A stretch of DNA of 64,000 nucleotides from assembly GCF_042677945.1 (NCBI RefSeq), contig NZ_JBHUDN010000026.1, one strand, 5' to 3'. The position numbers and the translations under genes were made by a program. This stretch comes from Haloplanus litoreus (GTDB taxonomy: Archaea; Halobacteriota; Halobacteria; Halobacteriales; Haloferacaceae). Numbering within the stretch: the first letter of the stretch is position 1; each line of letters starts with the position of its first letter. This document shows positions 26,695-35,219 of the stretch, piece after piece. Under the pieces are notes generated by a model. It searched no databases. It was given only the letters and a program-made list of their open reading frames with translations, and had not been told where the DNA came from.

Positions 26695-28278
26695 ATGCCA
26701 GACCGTCGGGTACGGGTGACGGGGACCCTGTTCGTGGCCGTACTGCTCGTTTTCGCCGGAGTCTCGCCGGCGCTCGCGACGACCGACGCCGGACCCGTGG
26801 CTGGCGACGGGTGGACGACGGCGACCACCCTCCCGGCGTCCGCGGCGACGACGGCCCCACAGCAGGAAGGGTCGTCCCTCCACGAGCGCATCGTCGCCTC
26901 GCGCAACGACGAACCGGGGAGCGTGTCGCTCACGTTCGAGTACCGCGTTCCGGACTCGGTGACGGGGCTTCGGGTCGGCGTTCCCGTCCTCTCGATTCCG
27001 GGAATCACCGTCGCGAGCACCGACGGCTTCGAGCGGACGGAGACGACGCGGTTCCTCTGGGACACCGAGACGGACCGGCCCAGCGTCACCCTGCGTCTCG
27101 CCGTCGGCGACGAACTCGGGAGCGGCGTCCGCGGCGTCGAACGCGGTGACTGGGCGCTCGTCTCCCAGCCGAACACTCGCGTGCAGATCCGGACCGACGA
27201 CCGGGCCGTCCGGACCTCCTCCTTCGGCGTCGCGTCCGGTGAGCCGGGGTACGCGAGCAGCCACCTGGCGTATCTCGGCACGCACGAGCGTCGGAACGTG
27301 ACCGTCGCCGACGAACGGGCGACGTTCGTCCTCGGGGCGGAGGACGCCGACCCCACGCGGGCCACCGCGTTCCTGACCGCCGCGAACGAGCACTTCGACT
27401 TCGGCGTCCAGCGGGAGCGGATCACGGTGTTCGTCCTGCCCCTGAACGAGGACGCGACGACCGGCGTGGACGCGGCCACCGTCGACACGGCCTTCTGGGT
27501 CGGTCAGAGTGGTCTCGGTTTCGACGGCACGGGGGCGGTGTTCGCCCACGAGTACGTCCACACGCGACTGGGGACCGTCGGCGTCGACGACGCGACGTGG
27601 CTGACGGAGGCGAGCGCCGAGTACTACGGCCACCTGTTCGCGCTCAACGATGGCGTCGGGGACTACGAGACGTTCCGATCGGATCTCCGGGCGAGCGAGT
27701 ACGACCCCGACCGGCGGTCGGTGGTGCTCACGGACCCGGAGACGTGGACGGGGACTACCGCCCACTACGACAAGGGCGCCCACGTCCTCGCCGCCCTCGA
27801 CGCGGAGATCAGACGCCGCACCGACGGGGCGCGGACCCTCCGTGACGTGTTCACCGGGCGGTCGGAGCCGTTCCGTGACTACCGGGCCTTCCGAACGGCG
27901 GTGACCCGCGTGGCCGACGACGACTCGCTCGGCCCGTGGCTGGATCGCTACGTCACCACCGACGCCCTGCCACCGCTCCCGGAGAACCCCCGGTACTACG
28001 TGGCCGCCCCGTCGCTCGACCCGGACGGCGACGGCACGGCGAGCGGTGCCGAAGTCGAGCGCGGCCGCCACCCGTTCGTGGCTGGCGCCGGTCCGGACGG
28101 CGCGGTCACGACGTCGACGGCAACGGACACGACCGACGGGACGGAGACGACGGCAGGTGCGGGACGGACGACGACCACTCCCCCGACGGAAACCGAGGGA
28201 TCGGCGCCCGGATTCGGCGTCGTCGCGGCGCTGGCGGCGCTCCTGATCGTGGTACGACTGGAGAAACGGCGGCAGTAG
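26695..28278 (+). CDS. PGF-CTERM gluzincin metallopeptidase
   Basis: 527 residues from ATG at 26695. Signal peptide VTGTLFVAVLLVFAGVSPAL. The zinc site is FAHEYVHTRL (His285, Glu286, His289) and a third ligand Glu305 lies in TWLTEASAEYYGH, the M1/gluzincin spacing. A beta-rich N-terminal half precedes it. Near the end LDPDGDGTASGAEVERG is a calcium-binding-like repeat, then a Thr-rich spacer, and GFGVVAALAALLIVVRLEKR is a PGF-CTERM sorting signal (PGFG context) cut by archaeosortase A and replaced by a lipid. It is probably an S-layer-side peptidase. It is a single unit. Confidence 0.8.
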   Translation: MPDRRVRVTGTLFVAVLLVFAGVSPALATTDAGPVAGDGWTTATTLPASAATTAPQQEGSSLHERIVASRNDEPGSVSLTFEYRVPDSVTGLRVGVPVLSIPGITVASTDGFERTETTRFLWDTETDRPSVTLRLAVGDELGSGVRGVERGDWALVSQPNTRVQIRTDDRAVRTSSFGVASGEPGYASSHLAYLGTHERRNVTVADERATFVLGAEDADPTRATAFLTAANEHFDFGVQRERITVFVLPLNEDATTGVDAATVDTAFWVGQSGLGFDGTGAVFAHEYVHTRLGTVGVDDATWLTEASAEYYGHLFALNDGVGDYETFRSDLRASEYDPDRRSVVLTDPETWTGTTAHYDKGAHVLAALDAEIRRRTDGARTLRDVFTGRSEPFRDYRAFRTAVTRVADDDSLGPWLDRYVTTDALPPLPENPRYYVAAPSLDPDGDGTASGAEVERGRHPFVAGAGPDGAVTTSTATDTTDGTETTAGAGRTTTTPPTETEGSAPGFGVVAALAALLIVVRLEKRRQ

Positions 28279-28287
28279 TCGGCGGCG

Positions 28288-28446
28288 TCAGGCCCGCCGG
28301 AGTCCCTCGCCGAGGCCGGTCGCCTCGCCGCACTCCGGACACTCGTACGTCCAGCCGTCTCTGGTCGCGCGCCCCTCGGGGAACTCGGCTTCGCACTTTC
28401 GGCAGACCAGAAGATCCCGGCGGGTAGAGACGTGCAGTTGCGGCAT
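28288..28446 (-). CDS. Small zinc-ribbon protein
   Basis: 52 residues from ATG at 28446. DLLVCRKCEAEFPEGRATRD and WTYECPECGEATGL contain two CxxC knuckles 24 residues apart, the common haloarchaeal zinc-ribbon miniprotein layout. Such proteins may bind nucleic acids or partners; the role here is unknown. It has an in-frame upstream extension to 28524, but ATG at 28446 puts the start just before a conserved-looking strand. Confidence 0.7.
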   Translation of the reverse strand: MPQLHVSTRRDLLVCRKCEAEFPEGRATRDGWTYECPECGEATGLGEGLRRA

Positions 28447-28575
28447 AATCGGAGAATCTACAGCATCCACTATGAACGTGTCGTTTCGGTTCCATACCCG
28501 CGCGAGTTCGGGCCGGTCGGACACTTCCGCCGCCGTCCGTGGGTTCCCGCAACGCGTCGGCGGTCCGACGTCACC

Positions 28576-30006
28576 TCACTCGTCGTCGCCGCTCAGGATG
28601 CCGCGGTGAGTCATCCGCTCGGGGTCGAGTACCGCGTCCGCCTCGGCCGCCGTAAGGTAGCCCTTCTCGATGGCCACCTCGCGGACGGTCTTGTCCTCTT
28701 TCAGCGCCGTTTTGGCGACTTCGGAGGCCTTGTCGTAGCCGATGGCGGGGTTGAGCGCCGTCGCGAGCGCCATCGACCGATCGACCGCGTCGGCGCAGTG
28801 GTCCTCGTTGGCCGCCAGTTTCGCCACGAACTTCTCGGCGAACGTCTCGGCGGCGTTCGCGAGGAGCGCCGCGGACTGCAGGAAGTTGTGGGCGATGACG
28901 GGTTTGTAGAGGTTCAAGTCGAGTTGGCCGCCCGCGGCCCCCGCGGAGACGGCGGCGTCGTTGCCCACCACCTGGGTGTGGACCTGGTTGACCGCCTCGG
29001 CGACGACCGGGTTGATCTTCCCGGGCATGATCGACGACCCCGGCTGGTTCTCCGGTTGTTCGATCTCTCCGAGCCCGTTTCGCGGTCCGGAGGCGAGCAG
29101 ACGGAGGTCGTTCGCGATTTTGTTCAGGGAGCCGGCGACCGTCCGGAGCGCACCGTGGGCCTCGCCCATCGCGTCGTGGGCGGCCTGTGCCTCGAAGTGG
29201 TCGTCGGCCTCGCGGAAGTCGATCCCCGTCTCCTCGGCGATGTACGCGGCCGCGCGCGCCGGGAACTCGGGGTGGGTGTTCAGGCCGGTCCCAGTCGCCG
29301 TCCCGCCGAGGGCGAGTTCGGCCAGACGCGGTGCGACCGACTCACAGCGCTCGATGCCCTTCTCGACCTGGGTTCGGTAGCCGCCGAACTCCTGGCCGAG
29401 GCGGACGGGCGTGGCGTCCTGCAGGTGCGTGCGCCCGGTCTTGACGACGCCGTCGAACGCCTCGGCCTTGGCGTCGAGTTCGGCGGCGAGCGTCTCCAGC
29501 CCGGGGATCAGGTCCTTTGTCACCGCCTCCAGCGCGGCGACGTGCATCGCCGTCGGGATCACGTCGTTGGAGGACTGTCCGAAGTTGACGTGGTCGTTGG
29601 GGTGGACGACCCGGTCGCCCACCTCGCTCCCCATCACCTCGGCCGCGCGGTTGGCGATCACTTCGTTGGCGTTCATGTTGGAGGAGGTGCCCGAGCCGGT
29701 CTGGAAGACGTCGACCGGGAACTGGTCGTCGTGGTCGCCGGCGATCACCTCGTCGGCGGCGGCGACGATGGCGTCCGCGACGTCCTCGTCGAGCAGCTCC
29801 AGATCACGGTTGGCCTGCGCCGCCGACTTCTTGACGACGCCGAGCGCCCGGACGAACCGTCGACCGAACCGTTCGTCGCTAATCGGGAAGTTCTCGACGG
29901 CGCGCTGGGTCTGTGCCCCCCAGTACGCGTCCGCGGGGACGCGAACCTCGCCGAGGCTATCCCGTTCGAGACGGAACTCGTTCGCTTCGCTGGAATCGTC
30001 GCTCAT
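28576..30006 (-). CDS. fumC: Class II fumarate hydratase FumC
   Basis: 476 residues, the usual length. It converts fumarate and malate in the TCA cycle. Conserved blocks: DVFQTGSGTSSNMNANEVIA, HPNDHVNFGQSSND, KTGRTHLQDATPVRLGQEF with the catalytic His, and the family signature GSSIMPGKINPVVAEA. NFLQSAALLANAAE lies near the C-terminus. The gene is close upstream of the zinc-ribbon gene and downstream of a BolA-like gene, all on the minus strand. Confidence 0.95.
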   Translation of the reverse strand: MSDDSSEANEFRLERDSLGEVRVPADAYWGAQTQRAVENFPISDERFGRRFVRALGVVKKSAAQANRDLELLDEDVADAIVAAADEVIAGDHDDQFPVDVFQTGSGTSSNMNANEVIANRAAEVMGSEVGDRVVHPNDHVNFGQSSNDVIPTAMHVAALEAVTKDLIPGLETLAAELDAKAEAFDGVVKTGRTHLQDATPVRLGQEFGGYRTQVEKGIERCESVAPRLAELALGGTATGTGLNTHPEFPARAAAYIAEETGIDFREADDHFEAQAAHDAMGEAHGALRTVAGSLNKIANDLRLLASGPRNGLGEIEQPENQPGSSIMPGKINPVVAEAVNQVHTQVVGNDAAVSAGAAGGQLDLNLYKPVIAHNFLQSAALLANAAETFAEKFVAKLAANEDHCADAVDRSMALATALNPAIGYDKASEVAKTALKEDKTVREVAIEKGYLTAAEADAVLDPERMTHRGILSGDDE

Positions 30007-30043
30007 GCGCGAGCGGACGGGAGCCGCGTCGTAAAAACTACCG

Positions 30044-30313
30044 TTACGCCTCCGGGCCGTGTTCCTCGTACGCCTCCGGCGTGTACGTCTTCATCTCCAT
30101 GGCGTGGATGTCGGTCGTCATGTGACCCTCCAGCGCGTCGTAGACGAGTTGGTGTTGCTGGACCAGCGGCAGGCCCTCGAAGGCCGGCGAGACGACCACG
30201 GCGGCGAAGTGGGCGTCCTCGTGGTCCTCGTCGGGAACCCGGGGCTTGGTGACCGTCGCCTCGGCGTCCTCGATTCCCTCCTCGATGAGTCGCTCGACTT
30301 CGGCGGTGTCCAT
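30044..30313 (-). CDS. BolA/IbaG family protein
   Basis: 89 residues from ATG at 30313 (MDTAEVERLIEEGIED). HFAAVVVSPAFEGLPLVQQH then QLVYDALEGHMTTDIHAMEM is the BolA core with the usual H-A-L/M near the C-terminus. BolA-type proteins pair with monothiol glutaredoxins and handle iron-sulfur clusters. An upstream ATG at 30337 exists but would add eight unlikely residues. It lies 37 bases from fumC, itself an enzyme without a cluster. Confidence 0.8.
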   Translation of the reverse strand: MDTAEVERLIEEGIEDAEATVTKPRVPDEDHEDAHFAAVVVSPAFEGLPLVQQHQLVYDALEGHMTTDIHAMEMKTYTPEAYEEHGPEA

Positions 30314-30420
30314 ACCGTATGGGGGGGGCCGTCGCACAAAAACTGCGGGGTCGTCACGTCTCCCCCGCCGGCCGGCCCCAACTTACGCAGACGATGCGAG
30401 CGAATAGATCGTCTGACAAA

Positions 30421-30429
30421 AGTATAATA
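30421..30429 (+). promoter_or_regulatory. TATA box for RHH gene
   Basis: AGTATAATA is centred 27-29 nt before the ATG at 30454, the spacing of a haloarchaeal leaderless promoter. The surrounding A+T-rich tract is distinct from the G+C-rich sequence on both sides. Confidence 0.55.
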
Positions 30430-30453
30430 TCCCTCAAGAATGTGTCATAGGGT

Positions 30454-30900
30454 ATGGTCAAGAGCACGGTCCGATTTCCCGAATCGGTGGTCGGGGAAAT
30501 CGAGACGCTCGTCGAGGAGGACCGGTTCGAGAGCAAATCGGAGTTCTACCGCTTCTCGACGGACTACGTGCTGAATCAGGTTCTGGACGACTACGACCCG
30601 GCAACCATCGACTACGCGGATATCAAGGCCGAGGTGATGCCGCAGGTGGAGCGCGAACTCGGCACCGACGCGGAGACGGAGCACCCACCCTTCTTCGAAT
30701 CAGTCTCGTTCGTCAGAAAACTCGCCCTCCGTCGGAAGTTCGACGACGCGGAGGATTTCATCGACCACCAGTACACGGCGGGTGACCGACACGCCATCGT
30801 ACTCGAAGAACTCCTGCGACTGTACCGCGCCGACGCCGCGGCGGATACGCGACCCGACCCGCCCAGCCGTGACCGTCAGCCCGTCGAACGGGAGCAGTAA
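30454..30900 (+). CDS. Ribbon-helix-helix transcription regulator
   Basis: 148 residues. The N-terminal 45 residues are an RHH fold: MVKSTVRFPESVVGEIETLV, then FESKSEFYRFSTDYVLN. The strand KSTVRFPE contacts DNA in this family. The rest is helical and acidic, with no known domain, ending in a Pro/Arg tail. The N-terminal part resembles the CdrS/CdrL type of haloarchaeal regulators, but no ftsZ2 is adjacent. A strong TATA box at 30421 suggests a leaderless message. The next gene follows after 18 bases. Confidence 0.75.
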   Translation: MVKSTVRFPESVVGEIETLVEEDRFESKSEFYRFSTDYVLNQVLDDYDPATIDYADIKAEVMPQVERELGTDAETEHPPFFESVSFVRKLALRRKFDDAEDFIDHQYTAGDRHAIVLEELLRLYRADAAADTRPDPPSRDRQPVEREQ

Positions 30901-30918
30901 GCGAGCCACCCGCTCTCC

Positions 30919-31182
30919 ATGTCCCCGGTCGACACCGCCCGAACTCGCAGTTGCATCCGATGCAACAAGCAGTTCGAGGAACCGGCAGGGACGGTGACGC
31001 GAATCTGTGAGGGCTGTCGCACGCCGAGCGCGGGCGTGTACGTGGACTTTGTCGCCGGAACCGTCGTGAACTGCTCCCGCGAGCGGACCTGTATTCGCTG
31101 TGGCGCCGGCTTCACCGAACGTCCGGGCGAGATTACGCGGCTCTGTCCAGGGTGCGATTCGAACCACGTCAGCCTGGACTGA
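30919..31182 (+). CDS. Double zinc-ribbon protein
   Basis: 87 residues. Two similar halves: CIRCNKQFEEPAGTVTRICE then GC, and CIRCGAGFTERPGEITRLCP then GC. Each has two CxxC pairs, so two zinc sites, and looks like an internal duplication. No partner or DNA-binding motif is obvious. It follows the RHH gene by 18 bases and may share its transcript. Unknown role. Confidence 0.6.
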   Translation: MSPVDTARTRSCIRCNKQFEEPAGTVTRICEGCRTPSAGVYVDFVAGTVVNCSRERTCIRCGAGFTERPGEITRLCPGCDSNHVSLD

Positions 31183-31197
31183 CGTGCGCTCCGTGCC

Positions 31198-31518
31198 CTA
31201 CATCTGGTAGCGACGTTCGTCGTCGCGCTGTGGGTACTGATTCGCGCCCGTCATCTCGTCGTAGGTCATCCCCGAGAGGTACTCGTCGTAGGTCACGTCG
31301 TAGCCCTGCCGGAGGTGGAAATCCAGGTCGCCGGTGTCGACCGTCGAGCGATAGAGCGCGTGGACCGCCCGCCGGACGAGTTCGCCCTCGTCGCCCCCGA
31401 GGGCCGCCGAGAGCATCGCGAGTTCGTTGCGCGTCTCCCGATCCAGGTCGACCGTGAGTTCGTCGCCGAGGTCGCTGTAGGCGTCTTCTACGTCCACGGT
31501 GAGTTCGTCGAGACTCAT
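31198..31518 (-). CDS. Haloarchaeal protein with RHH-like core
   Basis: 106 residues from ATG at 31518. LTVDLDRETRNELAMLSAAL and EGELVRRAVHALYRSTV look like the strand and helices of a short ribbon-helix-helix domain. A hydrophilic tail rich in Tyr, Asp and Arg follows (DVTYDEYLSGMTYDEMTG). Function unknown. It is divergent from mutY with about 90 bases between. Confidence 0.55.
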   Translation of the reverse strand: MSLDELTVDVEDAYSDLGDELTVDLDRETRNELAMLSAALGGDEGELVRRAVHALYRSTVDTGDLDFHLRQGYDVTYDEYLSGMTYDEMTGANQYPQRDDERRYQM

Positions 31519-31606
31519 ACGCCGGCAAGGTCCGGCCGCCGAATACGGCTTTCGCTCCCCGTCCCGAACCAGCACGCCTAACGGGCCGCGACGCCACCCT
31601 CAGACG

Positions 31607-32524
31607 ATGAGCGAGGACGCCACGCTGTCGGATCTGGACCCGGAGGCCGTCCGCTCGGCGCTCGTCGAGTGGTACGAGGCGGACCACCGCGAGTTTCCGT
31701 GGCGGCGGACGACCGACCCCTACGAGATTCTCGTCTCGGAGGTGATGAGCCAGCAGACCCAACTCGACCGCGTCGTCGACGCCTGGGCGGCCTTCCTCGA
31801 CCGGTGGCCGACGGTCGACGCCCTCGCGGCCGCCGACCGGAGCGACGTGGTCGCGTTCTGGTCCGATCAGCGCCTCGGCTACAACAATCGCGCGCGCTAC
31901 CTCCACGAGGCCGCCGGCCAGGTCGTCGACGACTTCGACGGCGAGTGGCCCCGGACGCCGGCGGACCTGCAGGAGCTCATGGGCGTCGGTCCCTACACCG
32001 CCAACGCCGTCGCCAGTTTCGCGTTCGACGCCGGCGACGCCGTCGTCGACACCAACGTCAAGCGGGTGTTGTACCGCGCCTTCGGCCTCGACGACGACGA
32101 TACGGCCTTCGAGGCGGTCGCCAGCGAACTGATGCCCGCCGGCGAGTCCCGCGTCTGGAACAACGCGATCATGGAACTCGGCGGCGTGGCCTGTCAGCAA
32201 CGACCCCGGTGTGACGAGGCGGGCTGTCCGTGGCGGGAGTGGTGTCACGCCTACGAGACGGGTGATTTCACCGCGCCCGACGTGCCGACGCAACCCGAGT
32301 TCGAGGGCAGTCGTCGGCAGTTCCGCGGGCGGGTCGTCCGGATCCTCGGCGAGTACGACGAACTGACGCTGGACGAACTCGGACCGCGGATTCGCGTGGA
32401 TTACGCGCCCGACGGTGAGTACGGTCGGGAATGGCTCCGCGGCCTCCTCTCCGACCTCGCCGACGACGGCCTGATCGACGTCGAGGACCGCGACGGGACG
32501 GCCGTCACCCGTCTTCGGGAGTAG
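31607..32524 (+). CDS. mutY: A/G-specific adenine DNA glycosylase MutY
   Basis: 305 residues from ATG at 31607. It removes adenine opposite 8-oxoG. EFPWRRTTDPYEILVSEVMS then QQTQ holds the catalytic Glu region, LMGVGPYTANAVASFAF is the helix-hairpin-helix, and AVVDTNVKRVLYRAFG contains the catalytic Asp. The 4Fe-4S loop is CQQRPRCDEAGCPWREWC. The C-terminal part is short (residues 230-305), looks like a winged helix instead of a full NUDIX-like 8-oxoG sensor, and ends IDVEDRDGTAVTRLRE. Confidence 0.92.
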   Translation: MSEDATLSDLDPEAVRSALVEWYEADHREFPWRRTTDPYEILVSEVMSQQTQLDRVVDAWAAFLDRWPTVDALAAADRSDVVAFWSDQRLGYNNRARYLHEAAGQVVDDFDGEWPRTPADLQELMGVGPYTANAVASFAFDAGDAVVDTNVKRVLYRAFGLDDDDTAFEAVASELMPAGESRVWNNAIMELGGVACQQRPRCDEAGCPWREWCHAYETGDFTAPDVPTQPEFEGSRRQFRGRVVRILGEYDELTLDELGPRIRVDYAPDGEYGREWLRGLLSDLADDGLIDVEDRDGTAVTRLRE

Positions 32525-32599
32525 GGCATCGAGCCGACGCCCGTGCGGACCGAAACGACCTTGGTATTTGGCAACGTACACCAATGAGGTGTTGGTACA

Positions 32600-33211
32600 A
32601 TGACTAGTAACTGGGCCATCGCGGGCGACTACGTGGAAGCGTGCAACTGCGACGTCGCCTGCCAGTGTATCTGGATGGAAGCGCCCGACGACGGTGCCTG
32701 TACGGCCTCGCTCGCCTGGCACATCCGGGAGGGTGAGTACGGCGCCGTCGACCTGAGCGACCTCTCGGTTGCGATGCTGATTTCGAGCGAAGACGGTGTC
32801 ATGTTCGCGCCGGGCACCGGGTGGGACGTGGTGCTCGTGACCGACGAGACGGCGACCGACGAGCAACGGGCCGCCCTCGAGGACATCTTCTTCGGCCGAG
32901 CCGGGGGCATCTGGGCGGCCGTCGCCGACTCCCACGTCGAGAGCGCCGAGGCGGTCACGGCGCCCATCTCGTTCTCTCGGGAGGGTGCCGACGTCTCCGT
33001 CTCGGTCGGTGACGTCGCCACCATGGAGGTCACCGGTGCCCCGGGGTTCAACGGCGAACTCGGACGGATTTCACCGCACCCGCTCACGAAGAGCCAGGAG
33101 ATGACCGTCGGCAAGTCGACGGCGGCGTCCGTCTCGTACGGTGACGGCTTCGGCTGGGATCTCTCCGGGAACAACGCGTATCTGGGCGACTTCGAACTCG
33201 CCAGTGCTTGA
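32600..33211 (+). CDS. DUF1326 protein
   Basis: 203 residues. The N-terminus YVEACNCDVACQCIWMEAPD has four closely spaced cysteines, a DUF1326 hallmark, and the rest is beta rich (APISFSREGADVSVSVGDVA, SYGDGFGWDLSGNNAYLGDF). The function is unknown; the cysteines suggest metal or redox binding. The next gene, DUF2182, starts 16 bases later. DUF1326 and DUF2182 genes are often neighbours, so the pair may form one system at the membrane. Confidence 0.82.
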   Translation: MTSNWAIAGDYVEACNCDVACQCIWMEAPDDGACTASLAWHIREGEYGAVDLSDLSVAMLISSEDGVMFAPGTGWDVVLVTDETATDEQRAALEDIFFGRAGGIWAAVADSHVESAEAVTAPISFSREGADVSVSVGDVATMEVTGAPGFNGELGRISPHPLTKSQEMTVGKSTAASVSYGDGFGWDLSGNNAYLGDFELASA

Positions 33212-33227
33212 GCGCCCGGACAGGCCC

Positions 33228-34013
33228 ATGCGAACGTCGGTTCCCGGGCGGTTCGACCCACGCCGACTGCCTGCCGTCGCGCTCGTGACCTACGGCGCCG
33301 CGCTCCTCGCGTGGGTGGCCGTCGTCTCGCGGTGGCTCCCGATGCCCGGGTCGGCACCGGGACTCCGCATGTCCGATCCCGGGGCGCCGGAAGCGATGGC
33401 GCTCTCGAACGGGCTCGTCGGTATCGGACTCTATCTGGCCATGTGGGGCGTGATGATGGTCGCGATGATGTATCCGTCGTCGGTACCGCTCTTTCGGATG
33501 TACTACAAGACGCTCGACGGGACGACGAGTGCGGGGAAGGGTGCGCGTGTGGCCGCCTTCATGGCGACGTACGCGCTCGTCTGGACGGCCACCGGCGTCG
33601 TCCCCCTCCTCGTGAATCACGTCCTCCCGATCGCGGCGGTCGCGGGCGAGAACCGCTCGCTCCTGTTCGGCGTGACACTGGCGTTGCTGGCCGTCTATCA
33701 GCTTTCGCCCTACAAACGTCGGTGTCTGAACTACTGCCGGACGCCCCTCGGGTTCCTGATGGAGTATCACGAACCGGGGGTTCGTGGCGCGGCCAGGACG
33801 AGCCTCAGATTCGCCGTCTTCTGTGTCGGCTGCTGCTGGGCGCTGTTCGCCGTCATGGTGGTCGTCGGCTCGATGAACCTCCTCTGGATGGCCGTTCTCA
33901 CGGTCGTCCTCTCGCTGGAACGGGTGGTCGGCTGGGGTGACCGACTGGCGACCGGTGTCGGCGTCGCCGCGGGCGTCGGGAGCGGCGCTTTCCTGCTCCT
34001 CGCCGTCCTGTGA
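33228..34013 (+). CDS. DUF2182 membrane protein
   Basis: 261 residues from ATG at 33228. Six or more membrane helices with a Met-rich patch, MWGVMMVAMMYPSSVPLFRM, and YKRRCLNYCRTPLGFLMEYH, where two Cys lie near a membrane edge, then FCVGCCWALFAVMVVVGSMN. The Met, Cys and His clusters could bind a soft metal such as copper, as proposed for the family (predicted metal-binding integral membrane protein). It pairs with the DUF1326 gene just upstream. Confidence 0.82.
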   Translation: MRTSVPGRFDPRRLPAVALVTYGAALLAWVAVVSRWLPMPGSAPGLRMSDPGAPEAMALSNGLVGIGLYLAMWGVMMVAMMYPSSVPLFRMYYKTLDGTTSAGKGARVAAFMATYALVWTATGVVPLLVNHVLPIAAVAGENRSLLFGVTLALLAVYQLSPYKRRCLNYCRTPLGFLMEYHEPGVRGAARTSLRFAVFCVGCCWALFAVMVVVGSMNLLWMAVLTVVLSLERVVGWGDRLATGVGVAAGVGSGAFLLLAVL

Positions 34014-34241
34014 GCGCCGCTCCGACGCCGTCGAGACCCTCCCGGCCACCGTCGCAGGTACCGAGAGCGACCAGAGCACCCCTCCGACACCCCGCTCGTG
34101 GTGGAGGACGACGACGGCAACTTCCTCGTCGATCCGGAGCCGAAGGATACCCTCGACGTCCCCACGCGAAACATCGACCAGACGCGCCAGGACGTGACGG
34201 CCGAACTCTCGACGGAAGGGGCGGAACCGCTCTCGGCCTAG
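34014..34241 (+). pseudogene. Possible frameshifted small acidic protein
   Basis: One frame reads RSDAVETLPATVAGTESD, then a second frame TPLVVEDDDGNFLVDPEPKD, TLDVPTRNIDQTRQDV and a TAG at 34239. Both have haloarchaeal acidic bias and would join with a one-base change near 34078. No start codon is clear. It could be a broken gene of about 70 residues, or chance. The end overlaps the convergent lipoprotein gene by four bases. Confidence 0.3.
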
Positions 34242-35017
34242 CGCTCCGGCGACGGGTAGTTCCCGCGGCCCACTTCGGTCGTCCCGTTCGCGACGATCCA
34301 CTCGTCTCGCGGTCCGGTGACGGCGAACCGGACGCGGTCGCTGTAGCTGTTGCCGGTCCACCCGCCGGCGAACCACTCGTTCGACCCGGTGAACGAGACG
34401 CTCCCCGAGACCCGCGCCGACTCGGCCGACTCGTAGGAGAGGTAGACGGGGGCGCGGTAGTCGAAACACGCCGTCTCGTCCCGATAGGGGGCCCGGCAAT
34501 CCGTCAGCTCGCGCGTCGCGGCAGGGAAGAACGTCGGCGACTCGCCGACCGGTGCCCGCGTCTCGATGGGGTACGTGGCCGTCCGCGTGACGCTCACCGA
34601 CACCGTCCGCCCCTCCCGTTTGTGGTGATCGGGGTTCGAGGGGTCGTACGCCGACTCGTTGATCTCCTCGCGCCGACCGAGGCCGTCCTCCTCGACGAAC
34701 CGAAAGTAGCGCGTCTCGACGACGAACTCCGCGGCGGTGAGTTCGAGCATCGGCCCGTACTCCGTCTCGACTACCGCCGCGTCGAACCCCTCGACGGTGC
34801 CGTTCGGCGCCACGGCGTTCGCCTCGACGACCGGGTCGCCGTCGACCTGCGGGAGCGGGACACGAACCGTCACGTCCTCCAGCGTTCCCGTCGCGTCGAC
34901 GCCCACGCTGTAGTCGTAGGTGCTGGTGTAGCTGTCGGGGTTCGGTGCGAGGAAGGAACACCCGGCGGTGAGCGTGAGGGCGGCGAGCAGGACGGCGAGG
35001 AGGTACTGTCGGGACAT
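34238..35017 (-). CDS. Secreted lipoprotein, beta-rich
   Basis: 259 residues from ATG at 35017. MSRQYLLAVLLAALTLTAGC is a signal with lipobox (TAGC). The mature part is beta rich with many Tyr, Thr and Ser (YTSTYDYSVGVDATGTLEDV, EFVVETRYFRFVEEDGLGRR) and has a disulfide-capable Cys pair (TDCRAPYRDETACFDYRAP). No known family is recognised. The gene is on the minus strand, with a promoter region of 200 bases shared with the divergent SDR gene. Confidence 0.7.
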   Translation of the reverse strand: MSRQYLLAVLLAALTLTAGCSFLAPNPDSYTSTYDYSVGVDATGTLEDVTVRVPLPQVDGDPVVEANAVAPNGTVEGFDAAVVETEYGPMLELTAAEFVVETRYFRFVEEDGLGRREEINESAYDPSNPDHHKREGRTVSVSVTRTATYPIETRAPVGESPTFFPAATRELTDCRAPYRDETACFDYRAPVYLSYESAESARVSGSVSFTGSNEWFAGGWTGNSYSDRVRFAVTGPRDEWIVANGTTEVGRGNYPSPER

Positions 35018-35219
35018 GATCGAACGGCCGGTTTCTCAATTCTCGACAACGAACCAACAAAACGGTTCCGGGTGGTGTCTCGGTGCCCACTTTTCCCGCC
35101 ACCGATCGGTACTAGTCCCGTGGTAGCACCCTCCATAATAAACCCTGTCGCCGGTGCGTCCTCGCAATCTCCGTCGGAGCGCGAATAGTTAACAATCAGA
35201 ACGATCCATTAGGACACGT

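Noticed and set aside
30454..30900. CdrS cell-division regulator
   Set aside because: The N-terminal RHH fits, but the protein is longer and no ftsZ2 is adjacent, so I did not use the name.
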